From positions 186,001 through 250,000 of the forward strand of contig NZ_JAJSAR010000002.1 in the NCBI RefSeq assembly GCF_021729085.1: 64,000 nucleotides of DNA, in the 5' to 3' direction. The first letter of the stretch is position 1; every line of letters starts with the position of its first letter. Origin of the DNA: Pseudohongiella sp. O18. Its GTDB lineage: Bacteria > Pseudomonadota > Gammaproteobacteria > Pseudomonadales > Pseudohongiellaceae. Shown here one piece after another: positions 18,223-27,017 of this stretch. Made by a program: the position numbers and the translations under genes. The notes beneath the pieces are model-generated. The model made no database searches, was not told the DNA's origin, and saw nothing but the letters and a program-made list of their open reading frames with translations.

Positions 18223-20262
18223 ATGGGTTTCCTGTCGCCTCTGTTCCTGTTGGGTCTGCTGGCTGCTGCAATTCCTGTGGCCATTCACCTGATCAAACGC
18301 GAAGATCCGCCCAAGCTGCTGTTTGGCTCACTGCGGTTTCTAAAACAAACTAGTAAAAAACTGATTCTTTTTCAGAAGGTACAGCAGTGGTTGCTGCTGT
18401 TGTTACGGTCACTGTTGATCTGTCTGGTGGTGCTGGCCTTTGCCAGGCCACTGCTCTATCAGGGCTCGCTGGCGCAACTGGTGGACGCAGAGCCTGAGTC
18501 GGTTGTGATCCTGCTGGACACCTCATTGAGCATGCAGTTTGGTGATCGCTTCGAGCGCGCTATTGAGCAGGCCCAGGATGTCCTGGACGGGCTGTCCAGC
18601 GGTGATGAAGTGGCCGTGGTAACCTTTGCCGCGGGCACTCAGGATACGCGGGAACTAAGCAGCGATCTGGACAGTCAGCGACAATTCATCGAAGAACTCG
18701 AAGGTCCCGGCTACGAGCGGGTGCGATTTTATCCGCCGTTGCAGCTGGCTGACGATATGCTGGCCCGCCAGGCCATACATGATCAGCGACGCGTTGTGCT
18801 GATTTCTGATTTTCAGGCTGACGGTCTGTCTGATGACGTACAGGGGTGGCGACTCGCTCCGGGGGTTGCCTTTCAGGGGATTGATGTGGGCGATGAGCGC
18901 AGCAGCAACCTGACGCTGACTGACGTCAGAGCACCCATGCAGGTGATGGAGACCACCGACAATTATGAAGTCCTGGCGCGGGTGCGCAGCACCGGCTCAG
19001 TGTTTCAGCCGCGCGCTAATTTGACGCTGCGAATGAATGGTGAGGTGGTAGGACAGGAGGCGGTCGATCTTGGGGATCGCTCAGAGGCGGTGATCACTTT
19101 CCCGTTTGAGCTTGAAGACTCCGGTTCCTATCGCGGCGAGTTGCGCTTGTCTGACGACGATTTCGACGTTGATAATCGCTGGTACTTCACCATGAATGTC
19201 CTGCCACCGATGCGTGTACTGGTTATCAACGGGGCGCCTTCCTCCGACTGGTTTGACGATGAGGCTCACTGGTTTGTACTGGCGCTGGAGGGCATGGAGA
19301 ACTCTCCATTTGCCGTGACAACAACCACGCCCTCTGATTTGTCTGCAGATATGCTCGCCAGCAGCGATGCCGTGGTTGTCCTGAACCTGGATACCCTGCC
19401 TGCGGCTTTTGTCGATGATATGTCAGATTTCGTAAGGCAGGGCGGTGCTGTCTGGTTTGCGCCTGGTGACCGGGTGCGAGCTGACGCGTTTAGTCGCAGC
19501 TTCGCTGAGCTCAGTCCTGCCACATTGCAGGCACCCAATGTGCTGAGCGAGGCGGAGTATCAGTTGATTGCTGATATGGATCGTCGTCATCCTGCGCTAA
19601 GTGGTCTGAACGTTGACTGGACAGCACGTTTCCAGGGGTTCTGGCAGGTGACACCATCAGACGAGGCTGAGGTGTTGATGCGCTTTGATTCCGGGGCACC
19701 CATGGTCATGGAGCGCTCGCTTGGGGACGGCCATACGGTTTTGCTGACAACCTCGCTTGATCTGGGATGGAGCAATTTTCCCTTGCAGGGGCTCTATGTA
19801 CCGTTTGTTCACGAAATGCTTCGTTATCTGATCCAGCCACCACAACAGCAGGGCGCCTGGCAGATTGGTGACCGCATTGTTCTGGACGAGTCCATGCTTG
19901 ATGCACGGCGGGTCTCCGGTGAAGAGCTGGTGCTGACACAAAGTGACGGACAACAGGTGCGGATAGACTCGCAATCCCCTTACTACACGGCGTCCATGCC
20001 CGGTTTTGTCGAAGGGCCTGATAATCGCACGCTGGCGGTCAATATTGAGCCTGCCGCTGCGCAGTTAAACCGGGTAGCCGTTGCTACCGTGAATGATCGA
20101 ATCCTGAATCCGGAAACCACGCCGCGTGCCAGCGAGCAGGTTCGCTCTGCCCAGCTGATTGCTGATCTGGAACAGCCGCAGAGGCTCTGGTGGTGGATTC
20201 TTCTGGTTGCGGCATTAATGCTGATCCTGGAGGCCTGGATCGCCAATCGCACGTATCGCTGA
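18223..20262 (+). CDS. BatA-like membrane VWA protein
   Basis: Last gene of the operon; it starts immediately after the DUF58 stop and codes for 679 residues. The N-terminus is the BatA/aerotolerance signature (PLFLLGLLAAAIPVAIHLI, then PPKLLFGSLRFL). A second membrane helix at about residues 60-78 (LLLLLRSLLICLVVLAF) and a VWA domain with MIDAS DTSLS at 99-103 follow. A long periplasmic beta-rich part and a GATase-like passage (MRVLVINGAPSSDWF, AVVVLNLDTL, VRQGGAVWFAPGD) lead to a C-terminal helix (WWWILLVAALMLILEAWI). The architecture mirrors that of the 767-residue VWA protein earlier in the operon. Function is inferred from MoxR-BatA pairs elsewhere. Confidence 0.9.
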   Translation: MGFLSPLFLLGLLAAAIPVAIHLIKREDPPKLLFGSLRFLKQTSKKLILFQKVQQWLLLLLRSLLICLVVLAFARPLLYQGSLAQLVDAEPESVVILLDTSLSMQFGDRFERAIEQAQDVLDGLSSGDEVAVVTFAAGTQDTRELSSDLDSQRQFIEELEGPGYERVRFYPPLQLADDMLARQAIHDQRRVVLISDFQADGLSDDVQGWRLAPGVAFQGIDVGDERSSNLTLTDVRAPMQVMETTDNYEVLARVRSTGSVFQPRANLTLRMNGEVVGQEAVDLGDRSEAVITFPFELEDSGSYRGELRLSDDDFDVDNRWYFTMNVLPPMRVLVINGAPSSDWFDDEAHWFVLALEGMENSPFAVTTTTPSDLSADMLASSDAVVVLNLDTLPAAFVDDMSDFVRQGGAVWFAPGDRVRADAFSRSFAELSPATLQAPNVLSEAEYQLIADMDRRHPALSGLNVDWTARFQGFWQVTPSDEAEVLMRFDSGAPMVMERSLGDGHTVLLTTSLDLGWSNFPLQGLYVPFVHEMLRYLIQPPQQQGAWQIGDRIVLDESMLDARRVSGEELVLTQSDGQQVRIDSQSPYYTASMPGFVEGPDNRTLAVNIEPAAAQLNRVAVATVNDRILNPETTPRASEQVRSAQLIADLEQPQRLWWWILLVAALMLILEAWIANRTYR

Positions 20263-20563
20263 GCTGATGTTTATTCAGGGCTCTGTTCTGAGAAACAGTT
20301 CAGTCAGGGTGTGAGTAGACAGGAGGTGCTTCAGGAAGAGAATGTATGTGCGGTTGCAATCACCAGAACAAGGCTGCAGGAGCAGATTCCAAGTCAGTTA
20401 GGGGGGAACAGAGAATGATGACCCCACAACCTTGCTCTGGATGGTCGAATCCTATCACAGGCCTTTCGGGCCGTACCCCGGGGTGACAAATTGTTGCAAA
20501 GCGTTTGTATTGCTGTAACGAAGCATTACAAACGCCCGCAAATGTAACTCAGTCCTGGACGTT
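20263..20563. other. 301-bp intergenic region between convergent genes
   Basis: Lies between the end of the MoxR operon and the end of the RND pump gene. It holds no frame longer than about 20 codons with a plausible ribosome site. The only clear structure is the imperfect inverted repeat at 20501-20535. A short GGCC-TTTC-GGGCC hairpin lies near 20459-20471. No RNA gene was recognised. Confidence 0.6.
20501..20535. terminator. long inverted repeat, possible bidirectional terminator
   Basis: Arms GCGTTTGTA (20501-20509) and TACAAACGC (20527-20535) are perfect complements. Inside them, across a T-T mismatch, TGCT (20511-20514) pairs with AGCA (20522-20525), leaving a 7-base loop. The stem is 13 pairs in all. 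It lies between two convergent genes, which suggests transcription termination. There is no real T-tract on either side, so an intrinsic terminator is not proven; an operator is the alternative. Confidence 0.45.
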
Positions 20564-23500
20564 TCAGGCTGCAGGCTGAGCCTGAGAGTTACGACTGAAG
20601 CGATCACGTACCCATGCGATCTTGCTGCGCAGGGAATCAGGCAATGCCAGCATGGCAGGTGTCACGATCAATGTCAGAATGGTCGCAAAGGACAGGCCAA
20701 ATACAATCGCATTGGCCAGTTTCACCCATTGCGAGGTAATAGGGCCACCGATTTCAATCTCGGCACCAATCAGGTCGAACGACACATGCGCCGCCAGCGG
20801 TAGCAGGCCGCAACCGGTCGTGAAGGTTGTCAGGAACACCGGTCGCAGACGCTGCACCCCGGTCTGTACAATTACCTCACGGATATGCCAGTCCTTGTGT
20901 CGTTCACGCAGATAGTTGAACGTATCGATCAGAACGATGTTGTTGTTCACGATAATACCTGCCAGCGACACAATACCCACCCCGGTCAGAATCACACTGA
21001 ATGTCTGGCCCGTGGTCAGCAGACCCAGCAGCACGCCCGCAGTGGACAGCAGCACCGAAGACAGGATCAACACAGCCTGATAAAAGCTGTTGAACTGCGT
21101 GACCAGCAAAACGGCCATCAAAGCCAGCGCCAGGCTGAAGGCCACCATCAGGAATGCGAAAGACTCTTCCTGTTCCTCGTTGGCACCACGGAATACGTAG
21201 TTGACGCCAGGTGCCAGTGGGTTTTCCTGCAGCCACTGACGGATTTCCTGCAGCTTGTTGTCGGTGACGACGCCGGGCGCCGGGTTGGCTCGCACGTAAA
21301 TCACGCGATTGCCATCGACACGCTGGATGGAGCTCACACCGGGCAACGCTTCGCGCTGTATAAAGCTGCTGATCGGCACCAGGCCGTCCATGGTGTTGAT
21401 CCGGATATTGTCTATCTGCTCAATGCCACGATATTCACGTGGGTAGCGCACGCGAATCTCAACTTCTTCCTCACTGTCGTCCGGGCGGTAGTCACCCATC
21501 ATCACACCATTGGTCAACAGCTGGATAGCCGTGCCAATCTCGGTCATGCTGGCTCCGGACATGGCAGCACGTGCGCGGTCAACTGTTATTTCCCACTCGA
21601 TACCGGGAACCGGTGTTGTATCATCGATATCAATCAGGCCAGTGACTTCATTTTCGATAAAGTCACGCACGCGACGGGCCTCAGAAATGATGGTGCGCAG
21701 GTCCTCACCGTAAAACTCGATCTGCAGTTCCTTGCCGACCGGTGGACCCTGTTCCGGGGTATTGATTTCGGCGCGTACACCAGGAATGCCCTGAATGGCC
21801 TGGCGGTAAAGATCTTCGACTTCAAAGCCATTAACGTCCCGGTCACGACGGTCGGTGAACTCCAGGAAAATGGTACCGATCAGATCGGGCGCGGCACCCA
21901 TGCCACCACCCATGCTGCGACCGGCGCCGGACTGGGTAACAATGCTCTTGTAATAACCCACGTTTTTGATGCGATCTTCAACATCCAGCACGATGTCACG
22001 GATTTCTTCTGGCGAGTAGTTTCCGCGCGCAAATATCTGCACCTGGGTCTGCGCTGGCTCTACACTGGTGAAGAACTCGACGCCTCTGCCAAACATGCCG
22101 TATGAAACTATGATGGCGACCAGTGTAAAGACACTGCCCAGCGTGACGAGCCCGGGAAATCTGACGGCAGTTCGCAATATGGCTGCATAGACGCCCACCA
22201 CGCCACCAAGCTTTTCGGGTTTGACGTCTTCCAGCTGGCTCAGTTGGTTTGCACCCTGCATCTTTACCGTCTGGCTGCCAATCAGCGAGCCAATGGTAGG
22301 CGCAAATATCAGTGCGTAGAGCAGGGAGCCGACCAGCACAGCAAACACCGTAACGGGCAGATATCCCATGAACTCACCGGCGACGCCGGGCCAGAACATC
22401 AGTGGCAGAAAGGCGGCCAGGGTTGTGCCGGTGGATGCCATGATGGGCCAGAACATCCGGCTGACCGCTTCCTGGAAGGCGTCGGAGCGTGCATACCCCT
22501 CGGCCATCTTGCGATCGGCGTATTCCACCATCACGATGGCGCCATCGATCAGCATACCCAGACCCAGCAGCAGGCCAAAGATCACCATAAAATTGTAGGT
22601 GAAACCCAGCATTGAGATAACGATGAAGGCAAAAAAGAAAGAGAAGGGCACGGCCAGCGCGACCAGAATGCCAGAACGGACGCCAACAGCGGCGATGACC
22701 ACGACCAGCACCAGCACCATTGCCGTGGCCATATTGCCCTGCAGTCCCGAGTTCTGTTCAATGACCAGCGGGATGGTGTTATTCAGGTAGGTGATTTCGA
22801 CCGCCGGTGGAATCTGGGCACGCATTTCACGCACCAGCGCGTCGATATTGTCCATGGCCTGGATAAGGTTGGCTCCCTTGCGTTTCTGTACGTCCAGGGA
22901 GATGCTCTGCTCACCATTAGCGTAGGCAAAGCGCTCGGCATCTTTAAAGGTGCGGCGCACTTCGGCCAGATCGCTGAGTACAACAACGCCGTCTTCGTTC
23001 GCCGCTACCGGCAGCTCGAACAGGTCGTTGGCGGTTTCGATCAGCCCCGGAACTTTGATGGAGAAGCTGCCCGAACCAGTATTCAGGGTGCCTGCCGGAA
23101 TCAGACGGTTATTGCTGCTTACCGCCTGCACCAGCTGTTGATTAGTTATGCCGTAGGTTTCCAGCTTGGCAGGGTCGACGATGACTTCCAGCAGTTCTTC
23201 GCGGGCACCAATCATGTCAGCGGAGAGGATTTCCGGCAGGTTTTCGATATCGCGTTGCAGGTCCTGGGCGATCTGCAGCAGAACCCGCTCTGAAACGCCA
23301 GTACCGCCGATGGCGATCTGCACCACGGGTACTGTCGCCGCTGATACTTCCTGAATGATCGGCTCCTCAGTCTCTGCCGGGAAGCGCGCTTTGGCCCGAT
23401 CCACCGCTGTGCGGATGTCCTGAACAGCCAGGTCAGGATTAAAGCTGACATCAAACTCGGTAATGATGGTTGCCGTGCCCTCGTTGGCAAACGAGCGAAT

Positions 23501-23737
23501 CTCGGTGATGCCTTCGACGTTTTTCAGCTCAATCTCGGTCGGTCTGACCAGCAGGCGCTCAGAGTCTTCAGGTGAAATGCCAGGAAAGATAATGGTGGTG
23601 ATGATGACTGGTACTGTGACATCCGGGTTCAGTTCCACGGGGATGGACCGGTAGGACGCCAGTCCAGCCAGCAGGATCACCACAAAGATACTGAGTGTGG
23701 TGCGCGATCTCGATACGGCAGATTTGATGTATCTCAT
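20564..23737 (-). CDS. RND efflux pump inner-membrane permease
   Basis: A 1057-residue RND transporter with the usual two halves: 12 predicted transmembrane helices and two large periplasmic loops. The start MRYIKSAVSRSRTTLSIFVV and the motif FPGISPEDSERLLVRP are typical of hydrophobe/amphiphile exporters. Helix 4 reads GMLIDGAIVMVEYADR, so the AcrB Asp407-Asp408 pair is Asp398-Gly399 here. Helix 10 reads GIIVNNNIVLID around residue 930, with Asn where AcrB has Lys940. The proton relay is therefore not that of AcrB. It overlaps the upstream adaptor gene by 4 bp, so the two form one unit. No outer-membrane channel gene is adjacent. Substrate unknown. Confidence 0.93.
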   Translation of the reverse strand: MRYIKSAVSRSRTTLSIFVVILLAGLASYRSIPVELNPDVTVPVIITTIIFPGISPEDSERLLVRPTEIELKNVEGITEIRSFANEGTATIITEFDVSFNPDLAVQDIRTAVDRAKARFPAETEEPIIQEVSAATVPVVQIAIGGTGVSERVLLQIAQDLQRDIENLPEILSADMIGAREELLEVIVDPAKLETYGITNQQLVQAVSSNNRLIPAGTLNTGSGSFSIKVPGLIETANDLFELPVAANEDGVVVLSDLAEVRRTFKDAERFAYANGEQSISLDVQKRKGANLIQAMDNIDALVREMRAQIPPAVEITYLNNTIPLVIEQNSGLQGNMATAMVLVLVVVIAAVGVRSGILVALAVPFSFFFAFIVISMLGFTYNFMVIFGLLLGLGMLIDGAIVMVEYADRKMAEGYARSDAFQEAVSRMFWPIMASTGTTLAAFLPLMFWPGVAGEFMGYLPVTVFAVLVGSLLYALIFAPTIGSLIGSQTVKMQGANQLSQLEDVKPEKLGGVVGVYAAILRTAVRFPGLVTLGSVFTLVAIIVSYGMFGRGVEFFTSVEPAQTQVQIFARGNYSPEEIRDIVLDVEDRIKNVGYYKSIVTQSGAGRSMGGGMGAAPDLIGTIFLEFTDRRDRDVNGFEVEDLYRQAIQGIPGVRAEINTPEQGPPVGKELQIEFYGEDLRTIISEARRVRDFIENEVTGLIDIDDTTPVPGIEWEITVDRARAAMSGASMTEIGTAIQLLTNGVMMGDYRPDDSEEEVEIRVRYPREYRGIEQIDNIRINTMDGLVPISSFIQREALPGVSSIQRVDGNRVIYVRANPAPGVVTDNKLQEIRQWLQENPLAPGVNYVFRGANEEQEESFAFLMVAFSLALALMAVLLVTQFNSFYQAVLILSSVLLSTAGVLLGLLTTGQTFSVILTGVGIVSLAGIIVNNNIVLIDTFNYLRERHKDWHIREVIVQTGVQRLRPVFLTTFTTGCGLLPLAAHVSFDLIGAEIEIGGPITSQWVKLANAIVFGLSFATILTLIVTPAMLALPDSLRSKIAWVRDRFSRNSQAQPAA

Positions 23738-24858
23738 TGTTGTGCCCAGTCAAAATTGGCATTGACCTGCTGGCCAGCAAACACCAGCTCCTGGCCCAGC
23801 GTGATCAGAGTGATCTGGTCCGGCAGTCCGGCTACCCAGAAGCCCGGGTTGGCCATGTCTGTGCTTTCACCAACGATCTCGACATGATGAAATTCGACGA
23901 CATTGTCGCTGTTAAGAGTCTTGACGCCGACCATACCCTGGTCATCCATGGTCAGTGACGACGGAGGTACCAGGTGAGCTCTGCTCTGATTCGCAGCGAT
24001 CTGTATGTCTGTGCTGACGCCCTGACGGATCAGCTGATCGTCCTGCAGGTTCAGCGCCACTTCTATGCGATAGCTGCGCGACATATTGTCAGCTGCCCGC
24101 GCGATGTAGGTCAGCGTGCCCTGCACCCTCTCTCCGGTAACCAGACGCCCGGTCACCTGGCTGCCCAGTTCCAGTTTTCCCACATCAAGCTCGGGCACCT
24201 GGGCCACCAGCAGCATCGGGCGATCGTCCATCAGGGTGGCGCAAACGCCGCCCATGTCCATATAGCCGCCCACTTCGACGCGGCGCGACTCCATGATGCC
24301 GTCAAATGGTGCCTTGATTTTGGTACGCTCCACTGCCAGTTCAGCGCGCGCAGCAGCGGCGACTGCGGAATCATAGGCGGCCTTGCGCTGGGAAACGGAG
24401 ACCGATGATTCGAGATCGCGGCGCTGCAGATCCTGCGCACCTTCATATTCCCGGCGAGTCTGCTCGACGCGGCTCAGAGCCTCCTGAAGGTCAGACTGTC
24501 GGGTGTCCATGGCCAGTTCGCACAGAGTGTCGCCCTGTCTGACCCGCTCGCCTTCGGCCACCGGCGTGCCGACGATACGGCCTGCGGTTTCAGCACGGAC
24601 CTCAACGAGCCGGTCTGCCTGGGTGCGGCCGCGGACGCTGACAGACTGAGTGAACATGTCGGCACTGACACGACGGGCTCTTACAGTGAAGTCTTCGCCG
24701 CTGCCAGACATGGATGCAGATTCAGGGATTACATTGATTTGGGGCTGATCCTCACTTATGGCGTAACGATCATCGTCTGCGCGCTCACCTCGTGGCATGA
24801 CCATCCATATCACTATAAGGGCAACCAGGCCCACTGCTACCAGATACTGTTTTTTCAC
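23734..24858 (-). CDS. RND periplasmic adaptor (membrane fusion protein)
   Basis: A 374-residue adaptor that should link the RND permease to an outer-membrane channel. It starts with a membrane anchor or signal (KKQYLVAVGLVALIVIWMV). The lipoyl-like half motif VRAETAGRIVGTPVAEGERV precedes an alpha-hairpin of about 60 residues. The returning half is KIKAPFDGIMESRRVEVGGY, followed by a beta-barrel domain and a membrane-proximal domain. GTG 24858 was chosen because GGAG lies 6 bp upstream; an in-frame GTG at 24870 is also possible but lacks a site. The stop overlaps the permease ATG by 4 bp. Adaptor and permease must be transcribed from the region downstream of the response-regulator gene. Confidence 0.92.
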   Translation of the reverse strand: MKKQYLVAVGLVALIVIWMVMPRGERADDDRYAISEDQPQINVIPESASMSGSGEDFTVRARRVSADMFTQSVSVRGRTQADRLVEVRAETAGRIVGTPVAEGERVRQGDTLCELAMDTRQSDLQEALSRVEQTRREYEGAQDLQRRDLESSVSVSQRKAAYDSAVAAAARAELAVERTKIKAPFDGIMESRRVEVGGYMDMGGVCATLMDDRPMLLVAQVPELDVGKLELGSQVTGRLVTGERVQGTLTYIARAADNMSRSYRIEVALNLQDDQLIRQGVSTDIQIAANQSRAHLVPPSSLTMDDQGMVGVKTLNSDNVVEFHHVEIVGESTDMANPGFWVAGLPDQITLITLGQELVFAGQQVNANFDWAQQ

Positions 24859-25156
24859 GCCAGACTCCACTTGCTGACAAAAATGTGGGGTGTTACCAGG
24901 CCATTAAGCTATGACAGTCAGCTAGTAAGACTAGCCAGAACAGGCAACCATGCTCGAACAATCGCAATGCCGACACCCGGTCCGGATGCGCCTTATGTAT
25001 TATTGTTTTTGTATGAGTTAGTTACGCCAGCGGTTTGCGGACAGATCTTGAGAAAGATAAGCGCCGGATGAGAACATTGCGCGAGGCTTTATACCACAAC
25101 GCCGCAAAATGCCTGAGTGCCAAAAGTCACAAAGGCAGGCGCTTCGAGGCCCATGC
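24859..25156 (-). promoter_or_regulatory. 298-bp leader of the RND operon with small inverted repeat
   Basis: The region between the end of the response-regulator gene and the adaptor start must hold the efflux promoter unless there is read-through. A perfect 6-bp inverted repeat GCTAGT-AAG-ACTAGC lies at 24921-24935, about 65 bp before the GTG start, a place suited to a repressor site. An AT-rich stretch sits near 25001-25025. I could not fix -35/-10 boxes with confidence. Confidence 0.35.
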
Positions 25157-25693
25157 CTAGCCTGATACAGGCTTCTTCTGAAGTTTGCGTTGCAAAGTTC
25201 GCCTGTGCATCTTTAGCTGACGCGCAGTTTCGGAAATATTGCCGTTGTTCTCTTTCAGCACCTTCTGAATATGTTCCCACTCAAGGCGTCGAACAGACAT
25301 CGGCTCCTGAAACTCAGGCTCGCGCGCCGATTCTACAGAATCCTCCTGAAGTGCCGCCAGAATTTCATTGGTGTCGGCGGGTTTGGCCAGGTAATTGTCG
25401 GCACCGAGTTTGATGGCTTCTACCGCAGTGGCAATGCTCGCGTAGCCGGTCAGCATCAGGATGCGGCTGGCCGGTGCATACTTGCGAAGCAGCGGAATCA
25501 GTTCCAGTGACGATTGTCCGTCCAGATTCAGGTCAACTACTGCATGAGTGAAAGCCGTGCTGGCGATTAGCTGGCGTGCTTGCGGGATATCTGTAGCATG
25601 TGCAGTTTCAAATCCGCGGCGTTGAAAAGCGCGGACCAGTACCGAGGCAAAAACCTCGTCATCTTCAATCAGCAGTAGTGAGTTGTTCGGCAT
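25157..25693 (-). CDS. regA: RegA/PrrA/ActR-type response regulator
   Basis: A 178-residue response regulator. The receiver domain (residues 5-115) has the acidic pair DD at 11-12, the phospho-acceptor Asp54 in AVVDLNLDG, and Lys in LAKPAD. The C-terminal Fis-type helix-turn-helix reads NISETARQLKMHRRTLQRKL, almost the same as the very conserved RegA/PrrA recognition helix. RegA regulators control respiration, carbon or nitrogen fixation and photosynthesis in response to redox state. Its gene overlaps the end of the kinase gene by 29 bp. The assignment to the RegA family is firm; the target genes here are unknown, and the efflux operon just downstream is one candidate. Confidence 0.93.
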   Translation of the reverse strand: MPNNSLLLIEDDEVFASVLVRAFQRRGFETAHATDIPQARQLIASTAFTHAVVDLNLDGQSSLELIPLLRKYAPASRILMLTGYASIATAVEAIKLGADNYLAKPADTNEILAALQEDSVESAREPEFQEPMSVRRLEWEHIQKVLKENNGNISETARQLKMHRRTLQRKLQKKPVSG

Positions 25694-27017
25694 CGCCGGA
25701 TATCCCAGTCACGGTTGGCAAGCGGACGACCGTTCTGGCACCGGCGTCCTTCAAGTTAAACATTTCGATCTGACCACCCAGTCGCTGAATGGAAGCGTTG
25801 GCCAGAAAGATACCCAGTCCCATATTGCCTTCCCGCGTCGAGATGAACGGCTCTCCCATGTTCTCCATCACATGTGCCGGAATACCCGGGCCGTCGTCCT
25901 CTACGCTGATCATCAGAACGGCTGGTGTCTGCTGGTCTCGCTGGTAATGGACCTGCACCTGGCTGGCAGCGGCCCTGATGGCGTTCTCGATCAAGTTGAT
26001 CAGGGCGTGGCGCACGGTCAGATCACTGCTCAGGAACAGCTTGTCGCACTCTGGTTCGACACTGAAGGAAATTGTGGCACTGGGATGTATATTGGTAATG
26101 TAATCGCTGATCGCCTGGCGAAAGGCGCGCACTGAGATCTTGCCAGGGTTCTGTGGATCATTCTGATGATAGAACTGCGTCAACTGGTCCAGAGAAGCCT
26201 TGCACCGCATCACCTGCTGACGAAGCAGGTGAATATCCCGTTTCAGCTCCTCTGGAGGCAGGCCATCGAGAGTCTGGTCATCCAGATCGGCCAGCAGCAC
26301 CGACATGGTGGACAGAGGTGTACCCAGCGCGTGTGCAGTACCGGCTGCCAGTGTGCCAATGGCGACCAGCTGTTCATTGCGCATTTCGCTTTCGCGGAAC
26401 GTGGCCAGACTTAGTTCGCGACTGCGGATCGCTGCTGCCATCCGATTGACAAAAATGCTGATCAAGGCTGCGCTGACAACAAATGTCACCCACATGCCAA
26501 CCAGATGCACCTGAAAGCTCTGCATCATGTGGTCACTGTGGGCGTCAGTATTGATGCCTATCAGCAGGAAAACCGTGTAAAACGCCATGGCTGCCAGCGC
26601 AAAGATGTGTGCCCATAGCGCCGTCATCAGTGTTGCTGCAACGGCCAACAGAACCAGCAGATATGAGATAAGCGGATTGGAAGCGCCGCCGGTGTAGGCC
26701 AGCAGTATGGCCAGAAACACAAAATCCAGCGCGAGGTTCAATGCGACAGTGCGCTGTCCGACCAGGGTTGCCCGTTGAACCTGAAACCACCCGGCAAGCA
26801 GCGACACAATGATGCCGGACAATAACACCAGAATTACCGAGAGCGGGACCTGCAAAGGTGAGAAATAATTAAATATGAGTGCACCCAGAGTGCCTGTGAT
26901 AGTTACCAGTGCACGCAACAGCAGCAATCGCTGCAGGGCAACTCTGGGGGAGCTGCGCAGTTCACTGGCGCCAGCCGCGAGCAGGCGGCTCAAGGCTTGT
27001 AGCAACGATTCACTCAT
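25665..27017 (-). CDS. regB: RegB/PrrB-type redox-sensing histidine kinase
   Basis: A 450-residue membrane kinase with about six N-terminal helices (residues 30-195). It has the RegB quinone-site motif as GGASNPL (110-116; consensus GGxxNPF). The phospho-acceptor His229 is in AHALGTPLSTM. A cysteine at about 272 (VMRCKASL) matches the redox-active Cys of RegB. The C-terminal ATPase domain has an N-box region and DDGPGIP. These features indicate sensing of the ubiquinone pool and oxidation state. The start was set at ATG 27017, which lies at the edge of a palindromic promoter shared with the divergent gene; an in-frame ATG at 27026 lies inside the predicted -10 box. Confidence 0.92.
   Translation of the reverse strand: MSESLLQALSRLLAAGASELRSSPRVALQRLLLLRALVTITGTLGALIFNYFSPLQVPLSVILVLLSGIIVSLLAGWFQVQRATLVGQRTVALNLALDFVFLAILLAYTGGASNPLISYLLVLLAVAATLMTALWAHIFALAAMAFYTVFLLIGINTDAHSDHMMQSFQVHLVGMWVTFVVSAALISIFVNRMAAAIRSRELSLATFRESEMRNEQLVAIGTLAAGTAHALGTPLSTMSVLLADLDDQTLDGLPPEELKRDIHLLRQQVMRCKASLDQLTQFYHQNDPQNPGKISVRAFRQAISDYITNIHPSATISFSVEPECDKLFLSSDLTVRHALINLIENAIRAAASQVQVHYQRDQQTPAVLMISVEDDGPGIPAHVMENMGEPFISTREGNMGLGIFLANASIQRLGGQIEMFNLKDAGARTVVRLPTVTGISGDAEQLTTAD

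Noticed and set aside
20443-20452. GGTCGAATCC, resembling the T-loop of a tRNA
   Set aside because: No acceptor stem, D-arm or anticodon arm could be folded around it on either strand.
20885-22105. 406-codon plus-strand frame opposite the RND permease
   Set aside because: The permease is certain on the other strand; this frame is His/Gln-rich without any motif.
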